Assembly: GCA_022702545.1 (NCBI GenBank)
Contig: JAHRBC010000006.1
Span: 1,612,001-1,676,000, forward strand
Length of the DNA: 64,000 nucleotides
Reading direction: 5' to 3'
From: Phycomyces nitens
Taxonomy: Eukaryota > Mucoromycota > Mucoromycetes > Mucorales > Phycomycetaceae
Shown here: positions 51,028 to 62,509 of the stretch, piece after piece
How positions within the stretch are numbered: the stretch's first letter is position 1
Layout: the number at the start of each line of letters is the position of its first letter
Notes under the pieces: generated by a model
What the model saw: the letters and a program-made list of their open reading frames with translations, nothing else
Databases searched by the model: none
Told to the model about the DNA's origin: nothing
Made by a program: the position numbers and the translations under genes

Positions 51028-52405
51028 TTAGTTCATGGACTGAACGAGCTTGTTGATAAAGTTCTCGCGGTCACCAGCATCGCCACCTTCAACAAAGTGC
51101 AAGAACTTGCGAGAGTGCCACAACTTGTTGGGGTTGGAGAGCTTAAAGGGCCACAAGAAGTTGGAGGCCTCCTTGAAGTGGGGACCAACGGTGGCAATCT
51201 CGTTGATCAAATCCTCAACACAGACAATGTTGTACTTGCCGAGACCCTGCTCGATAACAGAGTTATCGTGGATGGGGATTCTCTGCTTGTTGGACTTGGC
51301 ATATCCACGCTTGTAGATCAACTCACGGATGGTCTTCTGGTTGGGGTAGCCATAGGCAACGTAGGGCTGGACCAACTGGAGCATCTCAGAGGTGGCCTTG
51401 TTCAACTTGACAAAGACACCGTTGTTGATCTGCAACAAACGGAGCAACTGGAGAACCTTGCGGGGCTTGGGGGCAATGTTGTTGATACCGCGGATACGGA
51501 CAACGAAGACAAGCTTGGGTTGAGCGGGAACGTAAAAGTCACCGTTCTTCTTGGCCTGGCGACGGAGGAAGATCTCGCGTCTCTCGGCAGCCTTGTTCTC
51601 GGCGTGGTAGGTGGCAGCACGCTTGAAGAGATCGCGTCTCTTGGCAATACGGGCCTGAGAAAGAGTGGATTAGCTAATGTTTATTTATGCTCAATTAAAT
51701 TACCTTTTTGGCCTCGACCTTCTTGGCAGCAAGGGCAGCAGCGGCCTTGGCGCAAGACTGGTTCTTCTTCAAGAGAGTCTCGGGGACAAGGACTTGGTTG
51801 GCAGAGGGGACGTTGCTAGAAAGCACAAAAGAGGGGCAGGGTTGTCAATTATGAACTCTTTGTTCATGATTCAAAAGAGGAACATTGGCCGACGATCCTT
51901 TTAACAACAATAACAAGTACACAGTGCATGAAATATACATATATATATATATGTATATATGTATGTATGTATGTATTTAACCAGAGCAGGTAAAAAACAT
52001 CAATGTCCTTTTGCAATCCCAAATTCATAAAAATATATGGGACGGAAACCCAAGCCACCCGGTAAAAACCCTTGCGGATTTCCAGATGAACAATAGGTGA
52101 ATGGATTTAAGAAGAATAGATGTAACTCTATAATTCCAACACCTTGCCACGACTAACCAGACCGATTAGCTTGATGTGACAAGTATTTCAATCAACAAAG
52201 ATACAAGCATCCAAAGATGTTGACTTCTTTGTCTCAAGGATACCTTGTTCTTTATAAAAGACGCAAGGGAAGCATGGCCTAGCCATGCAAGAGTACATGC
52301 ACATATTGGACCAAGATAAAAGAATAATAGACCAAGTGTGTGGGGGGTTTTTGTGTGGGTTGAAGAGGGGGAGGGGGGGGGGGTTTAGACTTACTAGGCG
52401 ACCAT
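51028..52405 (-). CDS. RPL7: 60S ribosomal protein L7 (uL30)
   Basis: Three exons: 52405-52395 (11 nt, MVA plus two bases), 51815-51704, 51654-51028; 249 aa. [18 protein letters not shown] leads into a basic N-terminal helix. Then [59 protein letters not shown] and [20 protein letters not shown] are nearly universal for eukaryotic L7. Codon use is strongly biased to C-ending codons (CTC, AAG, GTC), as in highly expressed genes, unlike the neighbours. The first intron is 579 nt, by far the longest intron in the window, a common arrangement for ribosomal protein genes that may carry regulatory elements. It converges with the KCS1-like gene. Confidence 0.96.
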
Positions 52406-52663
52406 TTCTTTTGTATAGGAGAAAGAGAAAGAGATGAGAAATTGGCAAAGTTGGTCGAAAATCAAGATGGGCCGGGGTCTGAACCACAAGCCACTGGAGA
52501 GCGTGATTGGTCCACAAAAAAGTGCAATGAAAAAGAGGAAGCAGAAAACTCATTGGCCGGTCGAGAAAACAACAGCGATTATTCGAACACGACGTTTATC
52601 CTCTCGTACACGACATTTTTTTTAAATTACCGCTTTTGCACATTCACCAGACGCAAATGAGCT

Positions 52664-52695
52664 TTTTGGTGCAAACTTTCGCCTTTTGGTGCAAA
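52664..52695. promoter_or_regulatory. Direct repeat TTTTGGTGCAAA upstream of RPL7
   Basis: Two identical 12-bp copies 20 bp apart (52664-52675, 52684-52695), 260-290 bp upstream of the RPL7 start. Could be a paired regulator site. No known factor assigned. Confidence 0.35.
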
Positions 52696-52845
52696 TCAAA
52701 TGGGCACAGTTCAAGTATCGAAATGGTGATATTAGGCTGCACACAAAATTACATTAATTTGCAAAGCTAGCTCACTTCCCCTTAGTTTCTCTTTCAATCA
52801 AATACAATCCAAGTATCCAGTAACAAGGCTATTCAAGTCAATAAA

Positions 52846-53840
52846 ATGTCAGGATCCAGAATAACATTTACCAATAACCGGAATAAAAAGACCATCAAGA
52901 GATCAGAACGCCCACAATTTACTAGATCTCCATATATTCGAAATTTGATTATTGAAAAGAGAGCGAACCATTTGAAGTCTCCAACTCGGACCTCTAGAGG
53001 GCTTGATATCCCTAGACAGACATTCTGTGGAATCATCAAGAGGTTCGAAAAAGTCGAAAACTATTGAATATCAGTCTTTAGGCGACCTTGGAAGTATCAT
53101 CCAGGACCATCACTGTCAATTTATCATTGATGGTATCAATGAAAACAATATCATCACTCTAGATGAGTCATAAACCCGCACTTTTGGAAGATTTTGATGA
53201 CATTTGTAGCATTAGTGCATCCACTCTGTACAATTTTTTTTAAAAAATAATGTTGAAAGGGTTACACTAAAGAGGTCGACTCCAATTGGAGAGAAGAGAA
53301 ATTATAAAGAGACTCGTCGCAAAAGAAAAGAATTTATATTAAGTCTCCAACCCGAGGGCATTCTGTACAATCAGAATTGTATTTTTTTTATCGACGAGGT
53401 AGGCTTCAATATCAACATGATCAAAGGCCATGCTCGATCAAAAGCTGGCACACCAGTCTTTGTAAAAACCAAGATAAAGAGAGCAAAAAGCGTAACAATA
53501 CTATTTGCTCTTTCAGCAGAAGGGATTGAATGTTACCCCACAAAAATTGTGAAAGGCAGTACTACTGGTAAGGCAAAGGAGCTACGTAGAACATATTTTT
53601 ATCTATCCTTTTTGTAATAGTAGCAGCTAAACTTAATGTTTTATAGATCCAATCTTCAAAGAATTTGCTCAGAAATTGATCCAGAAACTGGATAATGCAA
53701 ATTCTGGCCCTTACCACATAATAATGGACAATGCCAGGACTCACTACAATCCATCTCTCCATTGTTGAATCCTGTCAAAGAATGCTTTTCAAAGCTATAA
53801 AACTTTGTCAAGAAGCATCCTTTGGATACTGAAAAAACCT
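52846..53840 (+). pseudogene. Broken Tc1/mariner-type (DDE_3) transposase
   Basis: The N-terminus MSGSRITFTNNRNKKTIKRS with TSRGLDIPRQTFCGIIKRF is followed by many stops. The catalytic region resumes at about 53310: ILYNQNCIFFIDEVGFNINM (first Asp), ARSKAGTPVFVKTK, KIVKGSTTG. After a small gap (53590-53640) come FAQKLIQKLDNANSGPYHII and MDNARTHYN (second Asp), then NPVKECFSKL-like debris. The upstream half is unreadable in any single frame, so this is a dead copy. Direction is plus. Terminal repeats not located. Confidence 0.75.
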
Positions 53841-54004
53841 TGTGTGAGAGGGTCCAATCTAATAGTTATCAAATAACTAAGCAGGGTTGCAAAGGTTGGG
53901 CTAGACATTCAATCTCATTTCACTAAAAGTGTCTAGACATGGACATAATTTTTTTTTAAAAAAAACATCACCATTTCGACCTGCTCTGTTTCGAGAGACT
54001 CTAT

Positions 54005-55440
54005 TTGACGTTCAATATGGAAAAGTTGTGGGATTGTGGAAGGATTGGGATTTTGGTGGAGGAGGTGGTTGCATTTGGCGTACAGCTTTCATTCTTGGGC
54101 AGTGAGAGTTCGACGAGGTCGACAGGAAAGAGTGAGGGCAAAATGGGCGATTTTGGATTTTATCCAGTCCCACTGGTCCTGTGGAGTCTATACTGGGAAG
54201 CTTGCGAGATAGAGAGGAGATCATATTATCAAGTTCCTCACAGAATAACAGATCGAAAGCAAGACGTGGATTGGTACGCCAAAAGTCCCTTGCCAATTTG
54301 GTGGGTCATAGTAAAGCGAGATTCCACTTTAATGAGGTAATGATCAAAGCATTAAGGTTGGATGTATGGGAGACAAAAATTATAATTAAGGCCACCAAAA
54401 ATGATAAATAGAGAGGGTAAAGATAGGATGAATAGAGGGTTGGTAACAAGTGAGGTAAGAAAATTATATCTATGGCGTTAAGTAGATGGGGGTATATACA
54501 ACGCAAATATGGATAGGTGGGAAGAGATTGTTGGCATGTATGACTGTACCAGTAACACTTGCCACACACAGTAAAAAGTGGATTTATGAATGTTAGCATG
54601 GGGGAAAGGCAGGTGATGCTACAGTGGGATGACCACAAGGTTGAGAAGGAGCGATATTTGTGTTGAAAGGTCCGGTGAAGATCTTCTGTAGTAGCATGTG
54701 TTTTTTTTTGAGGAGCAAGTATGTCAAGGTATTGGGTGCAGAGGTATCGAATAGATAATGATAGTTTTTGAGGGTCTTGTAATTTTGCAAGCCCTCTGCA
54801 ATTTAAGTATTCCTATACTGATCATCGACGGGGTTAGTAGAAGGGTTGATAACAATACCTGTCATGACAGAGTCGTGTGGGTTGTCGTCAATGTTATAGC
54901 TGTAACTAGAAGAGTCTGATTCAAAGTCTTCGTCACCTTCGTGGGTGTTTATAGCCGAGCTTGCCTGGTTAAGATCATATTGTTCATATTGGATTTGAAG
55001 AGTGAGTTTGCTGACAGAGTCGCGCATTGCTGCTCCGAGGACAAGTAGGTGTTGTTCCCAGTTGGAAAGTTCTGCCAGTTGGGACTGAATCTCGTCAGTG
55101 GACTTACCTTAAAGTTCGAACTGGTTGGAAGACGATTTGTGAGGGACGGTCTTTGGCTTTCGTTTGGGAAGTCTTCGAAGGGCAGTTGTGGTGATGAGAG
55201 TACGTGTAGGTGGAGGTGGGGGTCCTCGTTAAGGTTGTTTACGAGTGGGTTCGTTACTGGTGGCATTATATATTTGGGAGATGCTAATACGGGCACATGA
55301 CGCCTGGATGTGGCCCACAGCTTGGCACGCATAGCATGTACGAGTTTTCTTGGCGCACATTGGTGAGTCAGTAAGAATGTGGTTCATGACCTTGCAATAT
55401 TTATAATGTGGACCCATATTGGCCTAAAATTTTATAAATG
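54005..55440 (-). pseudogene. LINE-type retrotransposon remnant (gag-like zinc knuckle plus endonuclease debris)
   Basis: From 5' to 3' on the minus strand: a CCHC-type knuckle region (CKVMNHILTDSPMCAKKTRT, CYACQAVGHIQASCARIS, 55417-55290), a Ser/Pro-rich linker, an acidic end (DEDFESDSSSYSYNIDDNPH, stop at 54803), then debris matching the endonuclease/linker part of a LINE ORF2 (FWRTNPRLAFDLLFCEELD near 54290). Many stops and at least one change of frame. The order ORF1-like then ORF2-like and the zinc knuckle support a non-LTR element. No reverse transcriptase core remains. Confidence 0.6.
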
Positions 55441-55727
55441 TTTCCGTATCCTTCGCAGGGAGGTACAGAACAAACATTACCTTGGAATTAGGTTGAGGTT
55501 ATTCAAGCCAAGATCACGTTCAATGCGAGTAAGGGAGCGTTGCTTTTTGGGCTCAAACAGAAAAACATAGTTGATGGGTGTGTCGATGAGAGAACAAGTT
55601 ATGTAGGGGTTAGAGGTGTTGATTTAAGTGATGGTTGGTGATAGGTAAGGGATACTGTAGTATTCAAGATGTGGTGACACTATTGAGATCAGTTCCTATT
55701 GCGCAGAGCGATGAGCCATACAAAATG

Positions 55728-55960
55728 TACCTCGACCGAAAATATGAAAATGGCTGGCAAACACCTCGTCTCACTAGTTTGGAGTGAAGTGCACGTTGAC
55801 CCAAAATATGAAAATGGTCGGCAAACACCTCGTCTCACTAGTTTGAGTTGAAGTACACCTTGACCCGAAATATGAAAATTGTCGGCAAACACCCCGTTTC
55901 ACTAGTTTGAGTTGAAGTGCACCTTGACCCGAAATATGAAATTGGCTGGTAAACATTTTG
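55728..55960. repeat. 64-bp tandem repeat, about 3.6 copies
   Basis: The word AATATGAAA starts at 55741, 55805, 55869 and 55933, an exact 64-bp spacing. Each unit contains TCGGCAAACACCYCGTYTCAC and AGTTTGAGTTGAAGTRCACC with few substitutions; the fourth copy breaks off. It sits between the LINE remnant and a mariner remnant. Confidence 0.93.
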
Positions 55961-56279
55961 TTTTTTATGATATTCATTATGTATTCTTCCAAGACCTCTG
56001 TAACGTTGTGATTGCATAGCTTAAGGCTTGTGCTATAATTGATAAAAAGTAGGTGTTTATTCAATAAAGTATATGTTCTCCTTTACACTTTTTAACAGGC
56101 AATAGTCTTTAGGGCATGTCAATGCCGTGCTTTTCACATACCCTTATAGTGATAGTTTGCCACCCGTCTTTCAGAGCATATCCTAGTTTCTTAGTGTTGT
56201 CGGCTGGCAAGGTCTTGAACGCACATCGTTATTTCAAAGATTCTAGACGTTTTCAATCGGGCTGAGATCTTGACTCTTT

Positions 56280-57135
56280 GATCGGCACACAAGAACATCT
56301 ATATCAAGATCTTTCTTACACTATTTTGATAATGATGTTTTATGAGGCGTGGCATTTTTTCCTTGAAATAGTAGTGTAAATAGTCTTTGCGTGGAAGACT
56401 GTTAAAGAATGGTTTGAATGCTGTCTGTAATACTTTTACATTGGACTTTGCATTCATATTGTCCTTTAGCACAACAAGAGGTCCGACACTTCCAGCCCAG
56501 ATATACCCCCATACCATTACTGATCCACCATCTCCTTGCACCTTTGGTTGGAGACAATCAATGTAATACTTTTCTTCTGGTCTTCTCCACACATGGGTAA
56601 GCCCATTTGTCTTGAAAAGAATACGGGACTCATCACTTCAAATCACCGATTTCCATTCTTCGCTCCAATTCATTCGTGCTTGAGCCCATCTCTTTCGTGT
56701 TGCCATTTTTACCTGTGTTAAAAAAGGCTTGGCAACTGCAACACAACTGTTAAACCCCAAATCGTGCAAGGTTTGGCAAACAGTACATTCAGAAATAGGT
56801 AGAGCAATCATTTCCTCAACTTCCTCTGTAACGTCTTTCAATGTCTTTGTGCGATTATTTTGTATCATTTTTTTTTGGATATGCCATTTGTCTCTAGAAT
56901 TGAGAAGTCCAGGACTTTCTGTATAACATATATTTTTGACAGACCCGGTCTTATTATACTTTTCTATAATATAGCGGATTGTTCTTTCCTCTATATCTTT
57001 GTGTCGCGAGATCTCAGGAATTGACATTCCACCTTTATTCAAACCAACTATAGCATATTTTTCAGCAGTTGAATACCGCTTGTACTTTCTTTGAGATGTG
57101 TTCTCTGTGTTTGGTGAATTTGAGCTGGACATTGT
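56280..57135 (-). pseudogene. Tc1/mariner transposase with in-frame stop and 3' damage
   Basis: A long open frame begins MSSSNSPNTENTSQRKYKRY (ATG at 57132). A bipartite helix-turn-helix follows: YAIVGLNKGGMSIPEISRHK and TIRYIIEKYNKTGSVKN, then the GLLNSRDK and LKDVTEEVEEMIALPISE blocks. A TGA stop after EEWKSVI (56638-56640) interrupts the transposase just before SDESRILF (first catalytic Asp). Past it, WRRPEEKYYIDCLQPKVQGD, SVMVWGYIWAGSVGPLVVL and TAFKPFFNSLPRKDYL remain readable. The segment carrying the second Asp is missing or scrambled, and the frame shifts near 56310 (QDLSPIENV-like debris). Recently dead by appearance: one clean stop in ~290 codons upstream of the damaged end. Confidence 0.82.
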
Positions 57136-57760
57136 TAAAAGATTAGGGAAAACAAGGAAAAGCAAAGTATGATGGTATGCAAAGATAAATACATTGACTC
57201 ACAATCCGGAAATTCAAATTTCTAGGGCATTGTATATTAAATAGGCGGTTTACAAAAACGTCGTGTTTGAATCATTAGCGAGAAAACAAACGAGGATCCT
57301 TATTTTTGGCAACAGCAGTTTTGAATATGTATATATATATGTATATATTATTCTTTTTAAAAAGGAGTTGGATTTCCACTGTATTGAACCTTGAATATAT
57401 TATTACCTTGGAGATAAAATGAATTGATATTCGAGCACTTTATATATATACATAATTCACGAGTAGTGGTTTGCACGTGTGATGGATAATCTATCATACT
57501 CATAGCAAACCATTCTACAAATCAAAATTGACCAGAATTAACCAGCCAAAGTATCAATGGCTCAAATTTACATCTTTAGCAATCTTGGTGTTTTATATAA
57601 AAAATGAATATTCAGAGAATTATAAAACAAGAAACATGTATATATATATAAAACAGAAAAAAAGAATATATTGCTTGTACATCGAATAAAAGGTATAGAA
57701 AAATATAAAGATCGAGGTTCAAAGCAGACTAAAGAGTAATTCAATTCAATCCAAATCGCC

Positions 57761-59440
57761 TTAGACAATCTGCACATAATTAGCTGGGAACTACAAAAGG
57801 GTTGAGGTAAATATCTATTATAATCAAGAGTATCTTGGGCTTACCATTCCTTGGCGAGAGCCAATTCTACCGGTCCACCAATCGTCTTGATTTTCAGACT
57901 TTGAGATAATGGTGATTATGTCTCCTTCTTGGAAACTAAGGTCGCCATCTTGTTCGCCTGCAAACGCATACAATGCTCTTGCACTAGGCTCTTTGTGGCG
58001 AACAGGCGGGGGAGGAGCAAATCGCTGGATATTTGGTGTCGGTGAAGTGGGGAGTGAAGATGGTGGCGTTGGGCCTGCTGGTGGTACTTGGCCATAGGCA
58101 GGAGGTGGCATGGTGTATGCAGGTTCCGCAGGAGGAGGTTTTGCAAAAGGTGAAGGCAATACAGGCTTACTGTACATTGAAGGGGGTGGTGGGGGTTGAG
58201 GAGTCGAGTAAGAAGATCCTGTTCCATAGTTTGTGGGTGGTGGGGGTGTTGAGAAAGAAGATGGTTGGCCATAGCTGCTTGGTGGCTGAGGGGGTTGGCC
58301 ATAGCTCTGTCCAGAGAGGGGAGGTGCTCTAAGAGTGCCAGGAGCAGAGATTGTGTTGCTTCTAAACACAGTCTGTCCACTATCCTCTGAACCTCGACTG
58401 TACATGGCTCCAGTGTTTCCAAGTGTATGGAACTTTGCATTCAAGGCTCTGTAGAGGGCGTCGGCTGCAGGAGGTGGTGGTACTGAGCCATTCAACAATT
58501 CCTTGGCCGTAACCTTCTTGCCATAAAACTTCTCGTTGGTGTCATTTCTGGTCAAGATCACCGAACCCTCTACTGACACACCAGCAAACAATCCCTTGGT
58601 TTTGCTATAAGAATAGATTGCAGAAACGTGCTTAAAGGTTGCTGTTCCCGAAGCCTCGGCATTTCGGCCAATTGGACCCGCAGCCACTAAAAACACAATG
58701 GGTACATAAGAGAATGGCCATTTACCATTATATCTCACCAGACACATTTCCACCAAGTGTGACATTTCCAAAGTGACTAAATGTCTTGACGGCTTCTTTG
58801 GTGTTAAGAACCAATATAAAATCGGTCAACTCGGCACCTAAACACTGGTTAATAAAGCGCACACCAATTCAATCTGACCACCATACCAATCTGACCACCA
58901 GCACCAATACCACCAGTGCCAATTGCAGAAGGAGCAGACCATGCTAAGTAAAACAGAGGGTTAATGATCATATAATATAACTAAAGAAGATGTCTAATTG
59001 GAATCCAGTTTCCAATAAGCAACAGGTACTAACAGTCGTCAGGCAATCTACAACACAGGATGAGCACATGATTTATCCCAAATAGATCGTATTTATTACC
59101 TCGCCACAACCACACCAAACCCTGCTCTTCCCGAGAACAAGAATCCTGCCTTGATGACAGTGTAGATAGCCAAACCCTGGGCCTTGGCTAGGATATCCGA
59201 CGGAATGACCTTGTCAATTCCCTGTCCGGGGTCTATACAATAAATTAGCCTTGCGTATTCTCACTTTGACCACCCTACTTGCCGATAAACTGATTGAGAA
59301 TCTTTGCTGCCTTTTTACATTCACCTATAATAACAAAAAAAGAAAGGGTCATTACAAATAATTAAGGACTAGTCATTACCAGCAAGGTTGGTCGGGAGTG
59401 GCGAGTTTATACCACTGAAATCAAACTTTTTTCCTTTCAT
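57761..59440 (-). CDS. YSC84: Ysc84/SH3YL1-type SYLF + SH3 protein
   Basis: Eight exons: 59440-59380, 59324-59283, 59232-59100, 59047-59034 (14 nt), 58943-58887, 58837-58739, 58686-57845, 57790-57761; 425 aa. The SYLF lipid-binding domain (about 1-210) begins MKGKKFDFSG and includes GECKKAAKILNQFIDPGQG, ILAKAQGLAIYTVIKAGFLF, SGRAGFGVVVARLPDDSWSA, GAELTDFILVLNTKEAV and KTKGLFAGVSVEGSV. A Pro/Gly/Tyr-rich linker follows. The C-terminal SH3 is ARALYAFAGEQDGDLSFQEG and DWWTGRIGSRQGMFPANYVQ. Yeast Ysc84 binds Las17 and actin at endocytic patches; SYLF binds phosphoinositides. Intron 2 requires a GC donor (GCAAGT at 59282); the nearby GT would shift the frame. Confidence 0.94.
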
Positions 59441-62400
59441 TGTAATTAAAGATTATGATGAGCAAATGAACAAGAGGAATCTTGTGCCCTGGTTTATATT
59501 TCATTTTATTTCATTCTAGTGTAACAAAGAAATATTCTGCTTTGCCAAGGAAACCTAAAGAGCTACGTCATTATTTTATTTTTTTAAAAAAAAGAAGTAA
59601 AAATAGACATGATTCATGCCCAGGAACACACTTCTTCTTATTCTTCTTCTCCTTCTTCTTCTTTTACTGCCAAGCTGTCAATTGAATATCTGCTGAGAAG
59701 AATTAAACATGTCACTATAATATTTGTATCCTGGTTTAACCAATTAGATAGAGTAATACGTAGATTTCATTTCCTTTTAACCTTGATTTTTTTCTGCTGA
59801 AAATCACAAGCACATACATACACCTGGCGTTTAGACCATCAGGACCTTTGTTCTGTCTACAATCTTTATTATAACATTAGAACAAGAACCTCTTTGTAGA
59901 TGTAATTTTGGCTTGTTATTCCCACTAGTCTTGATGGCCAACTGCTTCCTTTAACATCGTACGACTACCGAATAGTAATCAAAAATGTATATATCTGATC
60001 ATTCATATCCTCGTGTTTTCCGAGATGTATATATTTTTTTGTCGTGTGTTCATTGAACCAAAGACAGGCTACATTTCTACAATGCACAAGATACAACAGA
60101 ATAATCGATAATCTTACCAGGGCTATCGTTGTCAATCTTCACCAGCCCCAAATTTCGTACAACATAAAACTCTTACTGTCACCTCCTTAAAAAAAAGTAA
60201 AATACCAAAAGAGACTAATGCACGTCAATGGTGATTGTAAGACACTTTGTTTTCCTTTTTTATATCACTAGTATCACACTCTATATTATACTAATTTGAT
60301 TGATCAAATGATGGTAACCAAGACAGAAGCCACAATCTCATGTTCGTACAATAGCCAGTTCAAATACAAGCCGCCAAGACAAAAAAAACCCTGGTGTCCA
60401 GAGTGTCTTTAAACATATTGACCCACCAACTTATTCCAAACACTCTTTGTGGGTCAGCAGAAGCACACTGGCCTTGTCATTTAATAGACTGCAACTCACT
60501 CTGGTCCTACTAATAGCCAGTTGACTCGAGGGCCATGAGTAAAGATTGACAAAGACATCAGCTGAAAGAGCTTATATCTCTTTATAGTCCTTGTACTCTT
60601 TTTTGCAAAATACAGCTCATCCACAGACTTTTTTTTTCATGGATCGTTTTCATGTTTCAGTGTCCTTAGTGCCCAATGGCGCTTTTGAACTTTTTTTTTC
60701 TTTTCTTTTCAAATTACTTTACAATACCTAAGATTCTGTCTAGTCCCAACAGCATGAAACAGTACAAGAAAGAGCCAATTTTTGTTTTTGAATACGCTCA
60801 TTTGCATGCATCTCACAGTACTTTATGGCCTCTTTTGAATGATACGTGTTTTATCCTATTAAAAAAAAAGGTGAAACGGGGTCGGTATCAAGACAAAGAA
60901 TGCAAATAATTAGCACCTCGATACTACCTGTGGAAGATGAATTGATATCCTCTACTGTATTTGACACGATTAAATAAAGCGGTGTACCAGCTGTGTACCA
61001 ACCCAGGCAGCTGGAAATACCAGAGATTGATATAAAATACTACCTATAGATCATTACCCCAGACAAAAGCACCATGTCTGATCTATGGTTGAATACTGCC
61101 AAGAAGTATCTAGTTAGCTATCACCATGGCCATTACGATGACCAATATCCAGGGTAGCTGGACTTGTTTCGATAGCTATAAATATTTATATTGTTCATTT
61201 AATAAGCTTTTTATTTATACCATAAAAGAATCTCAATATACCTATAGTCCCTTTTCTACTATAACATCACATCCTCATTTCATGCGATATTGGCACTGAT
61301 AAGTATTGTATAGAAATGTGCTCTATGGAATTCAAAAAAAAAGTCAAACGACACTACAATTACATTACAACAACAAAACCAAAACCTAAAGATTGACAGC
61401 TGTATTTCGAATGGTATTCATCTATTTATCCAGACACTGATCACCAACTAATTTACTTTGATTTCACCGCAAAAATCTGCTTACATGATTCAATCGTACA
61501 AATGTAAAAAAAAAACTGCTCTGTAGGACACAAGAGTGAGAGCTGATGTTTGATAGGCTCCTTGATAGAGACCTTGTAACTCTGCAAAGTGCTATAGGCC
61601 TGAATGCCTGGAGAGAATTTGTAGTGAATTTCAGCAGCGTAATCACATTATCGCACATTGCTCAATCTTGCAAGTATATGATCTTATCAAAGTCAATGAT
61701 TATGTTTCAACTAGTTTTGTCGGAACCCCCAAAGAGAAGGATAGATCCAGTCAATGTCTGTTTATCACCCAATAATCAATCAAAAATAACAAGGCGTATG
61801 ACTGATCAATAACAGAGGAAGAACATACACAAATTCTCCCACATAAAGGCACAGAAATGGACCTTTATTTCATAAAATATAATAAAGGACCTTTTTTTTT
61901 TGTATAATTTGTTGAAAAAGGGTGTTCTCAAATGTTGAACCTTGATTTTTTGAGGATAAAATATAAATGGAAAGATCTGTAGGACGATACGAATAAGTTA
62001 CTAAGCTACGTATCTGCTATTTTGATAGATTTCTTTTTTCAAAAGGGCTATTTTAGTATTTCCATAATATAATCATATTCTTTGTTGACACGATTCTGCC
62101 AATAGAGTCAACTTGTTGTTTGGAACCAAACTTTGAGAGAATGACCAATTTAGTTTCAAAATTCTGACGATAAAATTCTAATATTTGACCAATTGAAAAT
62201 GAAAATGCAGCAAAGATGCTTTCAAACAAATTGAAGACGCCATTTGATACTGTATTTTATTTTTATTAAAAAGAGAGAGAGAGGGGGAACAATATGTTGC
62301 TATGGTTTTGTACTTTGCCATGGGAACAAGAGCAGCGTGTCAAAACTCAAATGTTTTTCTTGATTGATTTTTATGGATAATTATAAGACTCCGCTTTATT

Positions 62401-62509
62401 ATATACATGTATAAAATACCCAGTTTCGCAAGTGCAGATGAGCAAGTTTTCCTTTCTTTTTTTTTCCCTCTCTCTTTCTTTCTTTACTTTTGTTGATTTA
62501 AAGTACTTT
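59441..62509. other. Three-kilobase gene-free region
   Basis: Only A+T-rich sequence with short frames, homopolymers and CTT repeats (59628-59660). None of the frames (for example 61464-61658 minus) shows conservation or splice logic. It includes the promoters of the flanking genes, which point away from each other. Confidence 0.6.

Noticed and set aside
59279..59282. GT donor (GTAGGG) for intron 2 of the Ysc84-like gene
   Set aside because: It shifts the next exon into PRTGN-stop; only the GC donor four bases upstream keeps DPGQGIDKV in frame.
61464..61812. Short frames on both strands in the 3-kb gap
   Set aside because: No conserved motif, no intron logic, A+T-rich composition equal to flanks.
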